NCBI GenBank assembly: GCA_014529385.2
Contig: CM043968.1
Span: forward strand, 28,483,513-28,547,512
DNA from: Adiantum capillus-veneris
Lineage: Eukaryota; Streptophyta; Polypodiopsida; Polypodiales; Pteridaceae
DNA length: 64,000 nucleotides
Direction: 5' to 3'
A program made the translations under genes and the position numbers. Below are positions 20,620-31,978 of the stretch, one piece after another (position 1 is the stretch's first letter; each line of letters opens with the position of its first letter). Below the pieces are notes generated by a model. That model had not been told where the DNA came from and made no database searches. It saw nothing but the letters and a program-made list of their open reading frames with translations.

Positions 20620-21511
20620 TGTAAAGAGTCTCATGTTGGTGAAGATTTTGGCCTGGCCCACCAATTTCTTGGAAGCTTGTGAATCAGTTATTGAACATTA
20701 GCACGTCGGGTATGCGGTGTATGCCTACCTTCCCCTAACCTTTCAAGTTTCGTGATGCGACGGAGAAGACCTTTGCCATTTTTGGTAAAGCACCGCATCT
20801 GCAAGCCACTGCAAGCTTACAAAACGGGTGAGTAGAGTCCATTGTGTTAATTGAGATTGTTCATCTTGCATGTGCTCTAGACAACTGTTCACTTACCATC
20901 AAGGGTGCTCAAATCTTGAACAATTGACGAGGGAGAATGTGCCCTCTCTATCTCTCTCATTTGTCTTTGAGGTCTCTTGGGATTGTTACAAAAATTCTCT
21001 TCTTCTCCTCTTGAGTACTTTGCGGTCTCTTGCAAATATTCCTACAACGTTACAGATATGCACAAAAAGAACTACGGAGTGACTCTTTTCAACACTAAGT
21101 GGTACTATTAGAGCATATCAAGTCAAAAGGGGAATTCATTCTTAGGATAAGGGTCTTAGAGAACATGGTCCTAAGGTTTGACAATGGAATTGGCCAAACC
21201 CAAATTTGTGGCTATGATGGAAAGGGATTCTAAAGATAGAGACCAAGGGCACCTATAAGAGGAGTTGGATTGGTGAAGATCACACAATATGTAAGCCCTA
21301 GGGACTATAGTGGCAAAGGCGTTGAACCTATGGATGTAAGAAAGTCCATCGGTGCTAAATTTAGAACTGATGCCACACTTTTTGACAAAAAGAATTGGTG
21401 GGAGTGGTCCCTTTTGGGGAGGAGAGACATGGCAACCTACACAAAGCGGAGCGAGCATGGCACCAAAAGGGCGCATCCCAACATCGATCAAAAACACAAA
21501 AAATGTAATCT

Positions 21512-21512
<1 letters not shown>

Positions 21513-21547
<35 letters not shown>
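21513..21547 (+). repeat. (GA)n microsatellite
   Basis: About 17 GA units; its counterpart in unit 2 (23652-23747) has expanded. Confidence 0.95.
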
Positions 21548-21550
<3 letters not shown>

Positions 21551-22455
21551 AATGAAATGAAATGTTTAGTTACATATGCAAAAGGAATAAAAGACCTCAA
21601 GACTTGAAAATTACATCATCATTACATATTTTGAATGTCCAATACAAAAAGTACAAAAGTCTAAGGTGACAAAAGCTAAAAATGTAAACAATGATGAGCC
21701 AGAAGAGCCAGCTACTAGTGGCATATGACCTCCTTAGCAGCTACCACTATAACTACCTTCACATAAATTGTCATGGTCCCCTATATCATTGCATCCATCT
21801 TCTCCTTTGCAAGAACCTTGAAGCTACTCTATGCCTCAATAATGGCCTGGACGCGATGATGGATGTGTGGTATGTGATTTGCAAGAGGGACAAGGGTGTC
21901 AAGAGCTTTATGTAAGGAAGCTCCATTGTTGAAAAGAGAGTTATAATGGGGTCATGCTAAGAGTTGCTAATTTGGAAGAAATTTGTCACCTCTCTCTGAA
22001 TGGGTCCTCTATTAGAGTGTAACCAAACTCTGAAATAATGCATGTCTCTACCTACATAACTCCAACAAGATGGGCTGCAGGTCTAGCAGAAGCATAGCTT
22101 AGTAAGAATGCATACATGGCTTGTCTTCACGGCTCTACCTCTCTACTGCCCACTAGTAGAGGTTCTTCCTTTACTTGTGCTCATTCTGCATGCCCGCTAT
22201 ACAGGGGCCTGCTAATCAAAAGCAAGTAGGAATGCTCCAGCCGGCCAGCCAGCATCTCTCAGGGGCGTCTGCTGATGTGGCACGCCTTTTTAATGTCCGG
22301 CGACCGGTTTGCTGCCTTACAAAACTCATGGCCCACAACTTCCATCCGGCTTCTCTCTGCAAGCCTTCTCCCTCCATGTGTCTTGTGGCTTCTGTCCACC
22401 GTTGCTCCCCGACAGACACCTTGTTATGCTCAAGCTTCTAGCCAACAAGCGATGT

Positions 22456-22675
<220 letters not shown>

Positions 22676-22690
<15 letters not shown>

Positions 22691-22699
22691 CTTCTTCTT

Positions 22700-22771
<72 letters not shown>
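22676..22771 (+). repeat. (CTT)n(CT)n microsatellite
   Basis: Counterpart of 20521-20616, with fewer CTT and more CT units. Confidence 0.95.
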
Positions 22772-22773
<2 letters not shown>

Positions 22774-23649
22774 GGTGTAAAGACTCTCATGTTGGTGAAG
22801 ATTTTGGCCTGGCCCACCAAGTTCTTGAAAGCTTGTGAATCGGTTATTGAACATTAGCATGTCGGTATGCAGTGTATGCCTACCTTCCCCTAACCTTTCA
22901 AGTTTCGTGATGCGACGGAGAAGACCTTTGCCATTTTTGGTAAAGCACCGCATTTGCAAGCCACTACAAGCTTACAAAACGGGTGAGTAGAGTCCATTGT
23001 GTTAATTGAGATTGTTCATCTTGCATGTGCTCTAGACAACTATTCACTTACCATCAAGGGTGCTCAAATCTTGAACAATCGGCGAGGGAGCATGTGCCCT
23101 CTCTATCTCTCTCATTTATCTTTGAGGTCTCTTGGGATTGTTACAAAAATTCTCTTCTTCTCCTCTTGAGTATTTTGAGGTCTCTTGCAAGTCTTCCTAC
23201 AATGTTACAAATATGAACAGAAAGCACTATGGAGTGACTCTTTTCAATACTAAGTGGTACTCTTAGAGCATATCAAGTCAAAAGGGGAATTCATTCTTAG
23301 GATAAGTGTCTTAGAGAACATGGTCCTAAGGTTTGACAATGGAAATGGCCAAACCCAAATCTGTGGCTATGATGGAAAGGGATTCTAAAGATAGAGACCA
23401 AGGGCACCTATAAGAGGAGTTGGATTGGTGAAGATCACACAATATGTAAGCCCTAGGGACTATAGTGGCAAAGGAGTTCAACCTATGGATGTAAGAAAGT
23501 CCATCGGTGCTAAATTTAGCATTAATGCCACACTTTTTGGCAAAAAGGATTGGTGGGAGTGGTCCCTTGTGGGGAGGAGAGACATGGCAACCTACACAAA
23601 GCGGAGCGAGCATGGCACCATCGAGCAAAAACAAAAAAAAATGTAATCT

Positions 23650-23651
<2 letters not shown>

Positions 23652-23731
<80 letters not shown>

Positions 23732-23747
23732 GAGAGAGAGAGAGAGA
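23652..23747 (+). repeat. (GA)n-G31-(GA)n compound array
   Basis: About 24 GA units, a run of 31 G (23700-23730), and about 9 more GA units. The unit 1 counterpart has only GA, so the G run arose after the duplication. Confidence 0.95.
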
Positions 23748-24537
23748 TGAAATGAAATGTTTAGTTACATATGCAAAAGGAATAAAAGACCTCAAGACCT
23801 GAAAATTACATCATCATTACATATTTTGAATGTCCAATACAAAAAGTACAAAAGCCTAAGGTAACAAAAGGTAAAAATGTAAACAATGATGAGCCAGAAG
23901 AGCCAGCTACTAGTAGCATATGATTTCCTTAGCAGTTGCCACTATAACTACCTTCACATAAACTGTCATGGTCCCATATATCATTGCATCCATCTTCTCC
24001 TTTGCAAGAACCTTGAAGCTACTCTATGCCTCAATAATGGCCTGGATGCGATGATGGATGTGCGGTATGTGATTTGCAAGAGGGACAAGGGTGTCAAGAG
24101 ATTTATGTAAGGAAGCTCCATTTTTGAAAAGAGAGTTATCATGGGGTCATGCTAAGAGTTGCTAATTTGGAAGAAATTTGTCACGTGTCTCTGAATGGGT
24201 CCTCTATTAGAGTGTAACCAAACTCTGTAATAATGCATGTCTCTACCTTCATAACTCCAACAAGAATAGCCCTATCTATCATCAGTGTAATCCATCACCC
24301 TTAACGAAGGCTTGAACCTTTCTCTAAAGATAATGAAATTATCCTTGTATATCATAATATAATGGGCACTAGCATATGTAATGCTCCTCTATCTTTGGCT
24401 CTTACTTGAATAGCTAGTGAAATGTGTGCGGATGCGTGCGTGCGAGAAGAGTGTGCAAAGAGGAGATGAGACAGATGTTAGCAATTAGTGATTGGTGTGG
24501 TCGGTGGGTCTCAGCCACGTTGGTCTTTACCTCAACA

Positions 24538-24550
24538 ATCTCCCACTTAA
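24538..24550 (-). promoter_or_regulatory. Copia polypurine tract and LTR junction
   Basis: The minus strand reads TTAAGTGGGAGAT immediately followed by TGTTGAGG, the usual purine tract/LTR junction of plant copia elements. A second, more decayed version of this purine tract lies near 24970-24985, within a duplicated 3' end. Confidence 0.7.
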
Positions 24551-24573
24551 AGGCCAGTGTGGTTGTAAGTGGC

Positions 24574-25260
24574 CTAACTAAAGTTAGTATGTACAAAACT
24601 TGTAAAGCATAACCATAGCTTCACCCTATACCCATCAAATCCTATGTAATGTGCAAACCGCTTCATAGCTAAGATCTTCATAACAGCATTCGCAGAGTTG
24701 TCATCTGTTTGGACCCTAACAAGCTCGATCCGCTCATTTGCCAATACATCCCATATGAAGTGATACTTCACCTGTACGTGTTTCATTTTGGAAATGGAAC
24801 ATGGAATTATTTTTCAGAGCAATGGCACTCTGACTATCACAATACAACGCTAAAATCTGTTGACTCTTGTCTTGATCTCCCCCTAAACATGCCAACCACA
24901 ATGATTCCTTGCTTGCCTATGATGTTGCAATAGGTGTGGTCAGGTCTTGGACACATTTTTCTTATCCCAAAAACCTCCCACTTTAAGGACAATGTGGCTG
25001 TAAGTGGCCTGAGTCTCTATCCATCGAATCCTATGTAATGTGCAAACTGCTCCACAGCTAAGCTCTTCATAAGAGCATTCGCAGGTTTGTCATATGTTTG
25101 GACCCTGGCAAGCTCGATCCACTTATCTGCCAATACATCTCGTATGAAATGATACCTCACCTCTATGTGAACACTTGAATCTACTGACCCTTGTCCTGAT
25201 CTCCCACTAAACGTGCCAATCACATTGCTTCCTTGTTGGTTGCCTTTGATGCTGCAACAT
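24574..25260 (-). repeat. Duplicated copia RNase H/3' end, two copies about 390 bp apart
   Basis: The end of RNase H is present twice: at 24580-24786 (KHVQVKYHFIWDVLANERIE) and at 25017-25223 (HIEVRYHFIRDVLADKWIEL), both followed by the 'HYIGFDG' end and a purine tract. The segment between them resembles further upstream RNase H sequence. It looks like a local duplication or a second element end merged into the first. Confidence 0.7.
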
Positions 25261-25860
25261 ACTCAGTCTTTGTAGTGAAGAGGATGTATAATTTTGAAGA
25301 CATGATCTTTTAGAAATAACCTCTATAACAAATATGAAAATATAGCCAGATGTAGACTTCTTGTTATGTACATTTCCTACATAACCTACACCTGCATATC
25401 CAACCATGGATGCATCGTTGTTCCCAAAGCGTAAGCACTTTCTCGTTGTACCTTTCAAGTACCTGAGCATCCCAATGTTTCTTGCTAGGGTTAGCCATGT
25501 AATAGCTCACCACTCCCACTGTACATGTAATATCTAGACTCTTAGCCACCATAGCATACATGAGACTTCTCTCATTGCTGAAGAATACGGAATCTTAACT
25601 ATCTTGGCCTTTTCAGCATCAAGTTTAGGAGTGTTGTTTTTTCTAAGTTTCAAATATGTTGGCATGGGAATACTCTATGCCTTCCCCACTGCATATTGAA
25701 ATGTTGCAAGACCTTTTGAATGTACGACTCTTGAAAAAGCTCAAGAATAACCTTTGACATGTCATGCTTGATAAAAAGTGACTCGCTTCTCCCAAATCAT
25801 TCATGGAAAAAGTCTTCCTCACCATTTGCTTCAGTTTTGCAATCTTGCGTTCTTCTCGTT
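25017..25860 (-). pseudogene. Copia reverse transcriptase C-terminus and RNase H remnant
   Basis: In order on the minus strand: VRKTFSMNDLGEASHFL (about 25775-25825), the end of the reverse transcriptase palm; MYAMVAKSLDITCTVGVVSY (25500-25561); LRYLKGTTRKCLRFGN (25420-25470); KSTSGYIF (about 25335-25360); and the RNase H end at 25017-25223. A sequence resembling 'LHVDDILI' lies near 25865-25890, so the YVDD-type active site has been altered. Frames change several times. Confidence 0.85.
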
Positions 25861-25899
25861 GATTAGTATGTCATCGACGTGTAACACTGGGCTTCTTTG

Positions 25900-26680
25900 T
25901 TTGTAAGTAGTGATCCTCCTTACTTCGTTCATATCAATGAGACTCCTGAAATTATCAAATTTCTAATAGCATTGCTTGGAACCTTGCCTGAAGCTATACA
26001 ATGCTTCCTTGAGTCTACACACAAACTCACCTCTACTTGGATTAACAAACCTTCAAGCTACTACATGTACACATCTCCCTCGAGATATGCATGAACGAAA
26101 GACTTCTTCACATCCATTTGGATTAACTCCAAGTCCTCTATAGCTACTAGTCCAAGTATGATACGCAAAGTAGTCCTCTTGACCAGAGGTGAGAAGATTT
26201 CATCAAAGTCTACACCTTTCTACTTCTTGAAACCTTTAGCTATGAGTCTAGCCTTGTACTTAAGTTTTGGATCTCCTTATGTATACTTTTTCTTGTAAAC
26301 CCATTTGCAAAGTTGTCTTGCCTAGCTCCCAAGTCTTATTTTGCTCAATATAGACTATCTATGACTGCATTGCTTGCTCCCACTTATCCTTACCATCCTT
26401 TTGCATGGCTTCTTGGAATAAGGATAGTTCCCTACAGTCAACCAACATATGATAATTTAGAACTGGCTAAAAATGCTCAAGCATATTTGGGGCTCGACAA
26501 GAGTGTTTCAATCCTTGCATATTGCTCTGTATTCCCTCTGGAGTGTTGCTAGTGGAAAGCTCTTCACTAGACGTTTGAGTTTTCATCATATTCAAGGCAA
26601 CACCCTCAAATGTGACTCTCCTGTATTCTACCTCATTGATAGGTATCTTACGCATCTTGGACTCATTGAATATGACAATC
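25900..26680 (-). pseudogene. Copia region between integrase and reverse transcriptase, degenerate
   Basis: The minus strand contains scattered resemblance to the linker between the integrase core and reverse transcriptase (26467-26682) and to the fingers of the reverse transcriptase (26000-26330), with many stops. A diverged direct repeat of about 115 bp lies at its upstream end (26655-26850). Confidence 0.6.
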
Positions 26681-26860
26681 AAATTTCTAATGATCTTACG
26701 AGATTTTGAGTGCTAAAGATGATAGACCATCTCTCCATTTGCAGCATAATCAATGATCTTGGAATGATCTTGGACTCACTGAATATGACATGCACATTTC
26801 TAATGATTTTACAAGATTCTGAGTGCTAAAGATGATAGCCCAACTCTCCATTTGCACCAT
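26655..26860 (+). repeat. Diverged tandem duplication, about 115-bp period
   Basis: CTTGGACTCATTGAATATGA with the following 95 bp (TTTCTAATGAT, GAGTGCTAAAGATGATAG, CTCTCCATTTGCA) at 26655-26750 recurs at about 26769-26860. It is a local duplication inside the dead copia element. Confidence 0.75.
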
Positions 26861-26863
26861 AAT

Positions 26864-27645
26864 CTATGAAGATACATTTGTGTGACTTTGGTTCAAGATT
26901 TTGTCTAAGCTCTTTTCGCACATGTGCCTATGTCTTGCAACCCAAGATACATTAATGATCATAGTGGTGTTTCTTGCCTGGCATAACTCCTCTAGAATTT
27001 GGAAACTCAATGGCGATCTGCTTACAACATGAATCGCCATGAAAATAGCCTCGACCCAAAAGCCTTGACTCAACTTTGCCATAGAAAGCACAATTGTGAC
27101 CCTTTTCTCGATCGTGCAAATCATTCTTTTGACTACCCCATTTTGGGTAGGTATGTAAGGCATAGTAAACTACCGCCCAATTCCTCTATTAGTATAATTT
27201 TTTGCAAACTCTTTTGAGACATATTATCTCCCATTTTTAGTCCTTACGCTCTTGAGCTTCTTGTGGGACTCATTTTCAAGTAATGTGGAAGCTTCTAAAA
27301 TGAAAAAGACCTTGTTCTTATGTTTCAAAGGATACTTCCACACCTTCCTAGTAGATTCATCTATGAATGTCACAAATTAGATAGCCCCTCTGGAGACTTG
27401 GTTGGCATAGGACCGCATACATCACTATGTACAAGCTCTAGTGGCTCAAGGCACTTTCTACCCAATGGCAATTGTACATACCTAGTTTTCTTGCCATAAA
27501 TGCAATGCTCACATATAGGAAAATCATTGAAACTCAACACAAGTAGGTAGCCAAAACATGCTAGAGTCTTCATTCCCTTATGGTTCATATGGCTTAGCCT
27601 ATGTTTATGACTTTTGAGAACCACAAGATTGGCCCTCTTGAGCAT
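26864..27645 (-). pseudogene. Copia integrase remnant
   Basis: The right part (27370-27645) reads KHRLSHMNHKGMKTLA, then CEHCIYGKK and LELVHSDVCGPM: the HHCC zinc-binding region followed by the first part of the core with its catalytic aspartate context (HSD). The left part (26864-27163) reads PYIPTQNGVVKRM with LSMAKLSQGFWVEAI, the second half of the core including the region of the catalytic glutamate (here lysine in 'VVKRM', where the consensus is 'VVERM'). Loss of that glutamate alone would inactivate it; stops between the parts do so anyway. Confidence 0.9.
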
Positions 27646-27830
27646 CCAATATCTATTCCCAAAGATTGTAGTGTATACAAATCATTTAGTTGTGTAGCGG
27701 ATATCAACAAGGTCTTTGCAAGCTTGGGTACATGCCTGACATTGTGTAGCATAAACTACGTGCCATTATTTATCACTAATGATGTCTCCAAAACTAACTA
27801 TATCAAGTGCGTAAGAGTCTCCAAGCTTCA

Positions 27831-27972
27831 CTATGCCTTGACTTTTTGTGTAAGTAGAAAGCCAATCTCAATGCAGTGTAATGTGGAAGCTTGCACTAGA
27901 ACTATGCCTTGACTTTTTGTGTAAGTAGAAAGCCAATCTCAATGCAGTGTAATGTGGAAGCTTGCACTAGAA
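27831..27972 (+). repeat. Exact or near-exact 71-bp tandem duplication
   Basis: The block starting CTATGCCTTGACTTTTTGTG at 27831 recurs at 27902. Seventy-one bases is not a multiple of three, so the duplication shifts the protease reading frame just downstream of its active site. It must be young compared with the element. Confidence 0.9.
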
Positions 27973-28900
27973 TCAATGATCCAATTCTGTGCGACAAGAG
28001 CATCCACTCTAAGATCCGTCGTGAATATCAAAATGTCTAAAACGTTGGTCTTGGGAGACTCAACCACATTGGTCTCCTCAATCTTAGCTTTGCCCTTTGT
28101 GTCAGTGTTAGTATTAGACTTCTTCTCATCGTGAGATTTCTTCTTGTGTCTTTGCCATGATCTACAATCCTTCTTCGCATTCCCTTTATTATGGTAGTTA
28201 TAGCACTCTACATTGCGCATGGACCCACAACATTTGCTACAGGAATTCTTTCAATCCTTAGATTTGTCACAATCATAAGTGCAACTTCACTACTTCTATA
28301 AGCTAGCAATATATGTATCACCACCTTTGGTAGGCTCAATGAATTTCCAATGAGTCTCTTTAGTGAGTAGACTATCAATTATGTCATTGTAGACCAATTT
28401 GCCTTTGGGTGCAGAGTTACTTATGGCTGTGCAAAAAGTGTCCCAATAGGAAGGTAGAGAGTATAACAAGAAGATATACTACACCTCTTTCTCAAAATCA
28501 AGTCCATGTGATGGCAGCTGATTAAAGACTATGTTGAACTCATTTAAGTGTCAAGAAACTATGCCGCTTTCTTTCATACCAAGTTCAAATATATTCTTCA
28601 TCAAGTAAACCTGATACTTGCACTCTTGCTCTTGTATGTAATGCACAATCTATCACAAAAGGCTTTAGAAGTCACTTTACTAACAATAGTGAAATATACT
28701 GACTCTGAAGATGCTGACTAGTAGGGATTTGGCTTTGGTATTCAGTACTTTCCATTGGGCATCCCTGTAGCCATCACCCTCTTGGTGATCAAACAGTGGC
28801 TCCAATTGATCTTATGGATCCAAGCGTATTGAATTTTCTCTTTCCATATGGAAAATTTTGTGCCATTAAACTTCCTAATGTGATGTCTTTCTCAGAAGAA
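27939..28900 (-). pseudogene. Copia Gag, zinc knuckle and protease remnant
   Basis: The upstream part (28250-28900) translates in pieces to a plant copia Gag: KFNGTKFSIWKEKIQ near 28840, SKSASIRF near 28625, and LPIGTLFAQP-like and ANWSTM near 28400. The downstream frame (27939-28220) has a knuckle CYNYHNKGNAKKDC in which the second cysteine is tyrosine and the histidine is asparagine, and then WIIDSSASFHIT, the protease active site with serine in place of the invariant glycine (consensus DSGA). Both metal binding and catalysis are lost. Confidence 0.85.
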
Positions 28901-28930
28901 GAGGCCATAATTGCAAGAGGTAAAACACTA

Positions 28931-29605
28931 TGGGGAGAAGATACAAACTATGGCGAGAATCTTGGGAAAAAATGGGGAGATTTTCCCCTATAATTGGAGC
29001 AAAATCTCAACTGAAAATGAAAGAAAATGGTCTCAAAATGAAAGATTATCACACGTAAAGGGTATAGCTGACTATTTGTGTGCATAAAGTGATCATTGAA
29101 TTGACCCAAATAGACCACGAACACAATGTCAAATGCACCTAGTCCTCTCTATACGTAACGTATGGCAAGGCATACAAAAAAGGGTGCTCCAACAAACTTG
29201 TATCATTGAAGGATCTCAACATTCAAGATTCCCCTAGCTCTGTAAAACCTCACCATGGTCCTTCAATGGCTCAGCAAACGAGACTATGGTCAAGCTCAAT
29301 GGTGACCATCTTTTGGACCAAATCTGAAAAATGGTCAATATTGGCATAGGTGCCAAAAAAATGACTCCAAAAAAGCGTACTATGGTAGTAATTGCAACAC
29401 AACATACATCAAAGTATAATCACTACCAATGATAGCAAAAACCTATGGAAAAGGTAGGCACCAGATAATGCAAGCAGTAATGTGAGGATGATACACCTCA
29501 CACTCTTTATTCTTTTATGTAATGTTTAAAGAATAAGTTAGGGTTAATGATGGGTTAGTAATGTTGGACATTAGTAATGTCGGCCATTTTGTCTGAACCC
29601 CAACA
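28931..29605. other. Unassigned; includes the LTR end of the second copia copy
   Basis: The right edge at 29605 is the TGTTGGGG start (minus strand) of an LTR, preceded by a purine tract at 29606-29620. The left extent of this LTR is not clear. No reading frame is supported in 28931-29480. Confidence 0.45.
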
Positions 29606-29723
29606 ATTTTCCACTTAAAGGCCAACCTAGCCCAAATGAATGCAATGTGAAAACCTCTCTAAGGCTAGGCTCCTTGTAAGAGCATCTATAGGGTTTTCAT
29701 TTGTATGAACCTTGACTATCTCA

Positions 29724-30077
29724 ATACACTAGCTAGCCAATATATTCTGTATCACATGATAACCAACCTCTATGTGTTTTGACTTGGAGTAAAACATGGG
29801 GTTCTTTGTTGATGCAATAGCACTCTGACTATCACAATGCAGCATTGGAGTCTGATAAATGCCAAGGTCTCCCACTAGACGAGCTAACCATACAACTTTC
29901 ATACACTAGCTAGCCAATATATTATGTATCACATGATAACTAACCTCTATGTGTTTTGACTTGGAGTAAAACATGGGGTTCTTTGCTGACACAATAGCAC
30001 TCTGACTATCACAATGTAGCATTGGAGTCTGATAAATGCCAAGGTCTCCCACTAGACGAGCTAACCATACAACTTTC
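29724..30077 (+). repeat. 177-bp tandem duplication
   Basis: ATACACTAGCTAGCCAATAT at 29724 recurs at 29901, with near identity across the full 177 bp. This is RNase H coding sequence on the minus strand, and the period is 59 codons. Confidence 0.9.
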
Positions 30078-30735
30078 ATGCTAGCACTAGAAACTGCAAC
30101 ATACTCTGCCTATGTGGTAAAAGACAAAGTGCAATGATGGAGAGATGATCTCCATGACACGATTGCTCCATCAAATAAGAATACATATAGCTAGATGTGA
30201 ATCTTCGACTATCCACACAACAACCCGCATAGTCCGCATCCGTGTAACTCACTATGGATGCATCCTTGTTCCCAAAGTGTAAGCACTTGCTTTCTCTACC
30301 CTTAAGGTATCTCAGAATGTGCTTCATTGCCTCCCAGTGCTTCTTGTCAGGATTTTCCATAAATATGCTAATCACTCCCACTACAAATGCAATGCTTGGT
30401 CTGGTGACTATCATGGCATACATGAGACTAGCTACTGCTGAAGAATATGGCACCTTTTTCATTTTCTCTTTGTCACCATCAGAGTTGGGAGCATCATTCT
30501 TTCTGAATTTTGCAAATGCATGCATTGAATTACTCAATGTAGCCCCCCCCCCCTGCATACTTAAATGTTGCAAGATCTTGTGGATATACGTTTCTTGATA
30601 TAACACCAATATTCCATGTTTCCTATCCCTCTTGATACACATGCCAAGAAAGTGACTTGAATCTCCCAAATCCTTCATAGCAAGTTGCATGCTGTGACTT
30701 TTTAAAGATAGAAATATCTTATTTCTCGGTAACAA
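30076..30735 (-). pseudogene. Copia reverse transcriptase C-terminal half and early RNase H
   Basis: A 219-codon open frame reads LAMKDLGDSSHFLGMCIKRD (residues about 18-37), VPYSSAVASLMYAMIVTRPS, HWEAMKHILRYLKG and SYTDADYAGCCVDSRR, a standard copia reverse transcriptase/RNase H junction with the first RNase H aspartates (DADYAG) present. A C11 run at 30543-30553 (G run in the coding strand) probably reflects slippage. The palm active site upstream is absent because the copy is truncated. The end of the frame after about 30190 has drifted out of register. Confidence 0.85.
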
Positions 30736-31109
30736 TGTATAGTATCAAGGTGATGAGTAGCACCCTAATCTATCTTACATTGAGTAACCGAGCCCGCAGT
30801 GCTCGGCTTCAAAAAAACCTCATGCAACAACCCTCACAAAAGGCTATGCACATGTGACTAGCCATAGTCTCAGAAAGGACTCTTCCGGACCGAGTCTCAA
30901 AAACAATAAAAAATGAAAAAAATAAGAAAAAATAGGCTCCGCAATAGCGTACAATTGCAGTATCCACAACACAACATACATGGGTCATAACAAGCACTGC
31001 TAAATGCAGAGTATATGCTCAAACAGATATCAACAAGTGTGCAAGCAAAAACCATAGAACCCAGATCCCTACGCTAAATCTATGGAGCAACAAGAGCAAC
31101 AGGGAATCT
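30736..31109. other. No recognisable feature
   Basis: Short ORF on minus (30809-30997) is hydrophobic and without a domain. Nothing else supported. Confidence 0.4.
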
Positions 31110-31978
31110 ATGGAGAAACATGTAAGATCCCCTTCTTACATGGTCTCAAATCAAAGCTTTAAATCTATGGAGCAACAAGAGAAACATGGAATGCATTTTG
31201 ATCCCTTCACAACGCAAATGTTTCAAGCCTTTGTTGTGTTTATGCAACAAAAACAAGCTGCTAAAAGAAGGGAGCTTTCACCCAGCTTTCATCAACCAAA
31301 TCCCTTCAATCATTGGTAAAGAAAATGGAGCAATTTGATGGTAAAGATGTAACAAAATATCTTTGTGGGTATGTAAAGGAGAATGAGATGCATTGAGTGC
31401 CTGAAGCAGAGATGGTACAAAGTGTTGAGCTAGTTGTGGTCCCTGAGATTAGAGACCATGTAAGAGCAATTAGAAACAAACATGGGGGAACTTGGGAAGC
31501 ATTCAAATTATCTTTGAATGAAGAGTATTTCCTACAGGACTCTGAAAGGGTGACAAAGAGGACAATTTTTGAGTGGGTAGTTAGGCCAAAAGACGGTGAT
31601 TGTCACCTACTAAACTTCTAAGGGAATTTAAACGTCACTATGATCAACTGTCAAGGACTGAAAAGGCTACCCTAAACTCAGAGAAAATAGAACTCTTTTT
31701 GCAAGCTCCAAGGAAAGAGATTCAAGAGAAATTAGAGTTACTTCTTGAGGACAAAGATAATGAACAGGGCCTAAAGACCGATTGGAATGAAGTTGAGATG
31801 TAGTATCACTGCTAGCTAACTGACAAAGACAAAGAGATAAGTTGATAGTCAACGCTACTCAAGCCCCAAGCATTCTTGAGAGTTTCATAAAGCCTGCTAT
31901 TGTGATTCCAAAGAGCGACAAATCCATCTTAGATGATATTGTTAAAGGAATGCAAGAGTTGAAGTTAAAGCTTACAAG
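31110..31978 (+). pseudogene. Gag-like remnant, truncated by the hAT element
   Basis: Plus-strand frames 31110-31319, 31397-31621 and 31600-31803 form one broken ORF. Landmarks are KHGMHFDPFTTQMFQAF, FKLSLNEEYFLQDSERVTKR and FKRHYDQLSRTEKATLNSEK, then LELLLEDKDNEQGLKTDWNE. All have counterparts in the gag-like remnant at 54267-55420. The frame ends at GMQELKLKL exactly where the hAT terminus starts (31979); in the other copy the same point is followed by more coding sequence and a zinc knuckle. It is a retroelement Gag interrupted by transposition. Confidence 0.75.

Larger units (their letters stand above)
20045..22067 (+). repeat. Tandem segmental duplication, unit 1 (PPR 5' region)
   Basis: Unit 1 begins within codon 9 of the PPR gene and extends 2,023 bp upstream of it. 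It is matched along its length by 22068-24262. Shared landmarks are the start-codon region, the (CT)n(CA)n and (TTC)n(CT)n arrays, a block at 20703-21115 beginning with an ACGTCGGG-type sequence, a conserved block at 21130-21510, the (GA)n array, and the end CATAACTCCAACA. ORFs inside it (for example 21171-21497 minus and 21270-21560 plus) occur in both units but show no known domain. This unit supplies the promoter region of the PPR gene. Confidence 0.9.
24263..28930 (-). mobile_element. Decayed Ty1/copia retrotransposon, copy 1
   Basis: On the minus strand, Gag, zinc knuckle, protease, integrase, reverse transcriptase and RNase H remnants follow in the copia order from 28.9 kb down to 25.0 kb. 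A polypurine tract (minus AAGTGGGAGAT, about 24538-24550) and TGTTGAGG mark the start of a 3' LTR at 24537 extending left; its far end is not determined. Stops and frameshifts throughout make it non-functional. No clear 5' LTR or primer-binding site was found at the right end. Confidence 0.85.
29606..30735 (-). mobile_element. Decayed Ty1/copia retrotransposon, copy 2 (3' part)
   Basis: A second copia 3' end lies here: purine tract (minus AAGTGGAAAAT) at 29606-29620 next to an LTR start, RNase H sequence duplicated at 29724-30077, and reverse transcriptase at 30076-30735. Upstream of 30735 the element stops abruptly in unrelated sequence, so it is 5' truncated. Confidence 0.8.

Noticed and set aside
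24423-24537. Exact left end of the copia 3' LTR
   Set aside because: Several TG positions are possible and there is no second LTR copy to compare, so no boundary is claimed.
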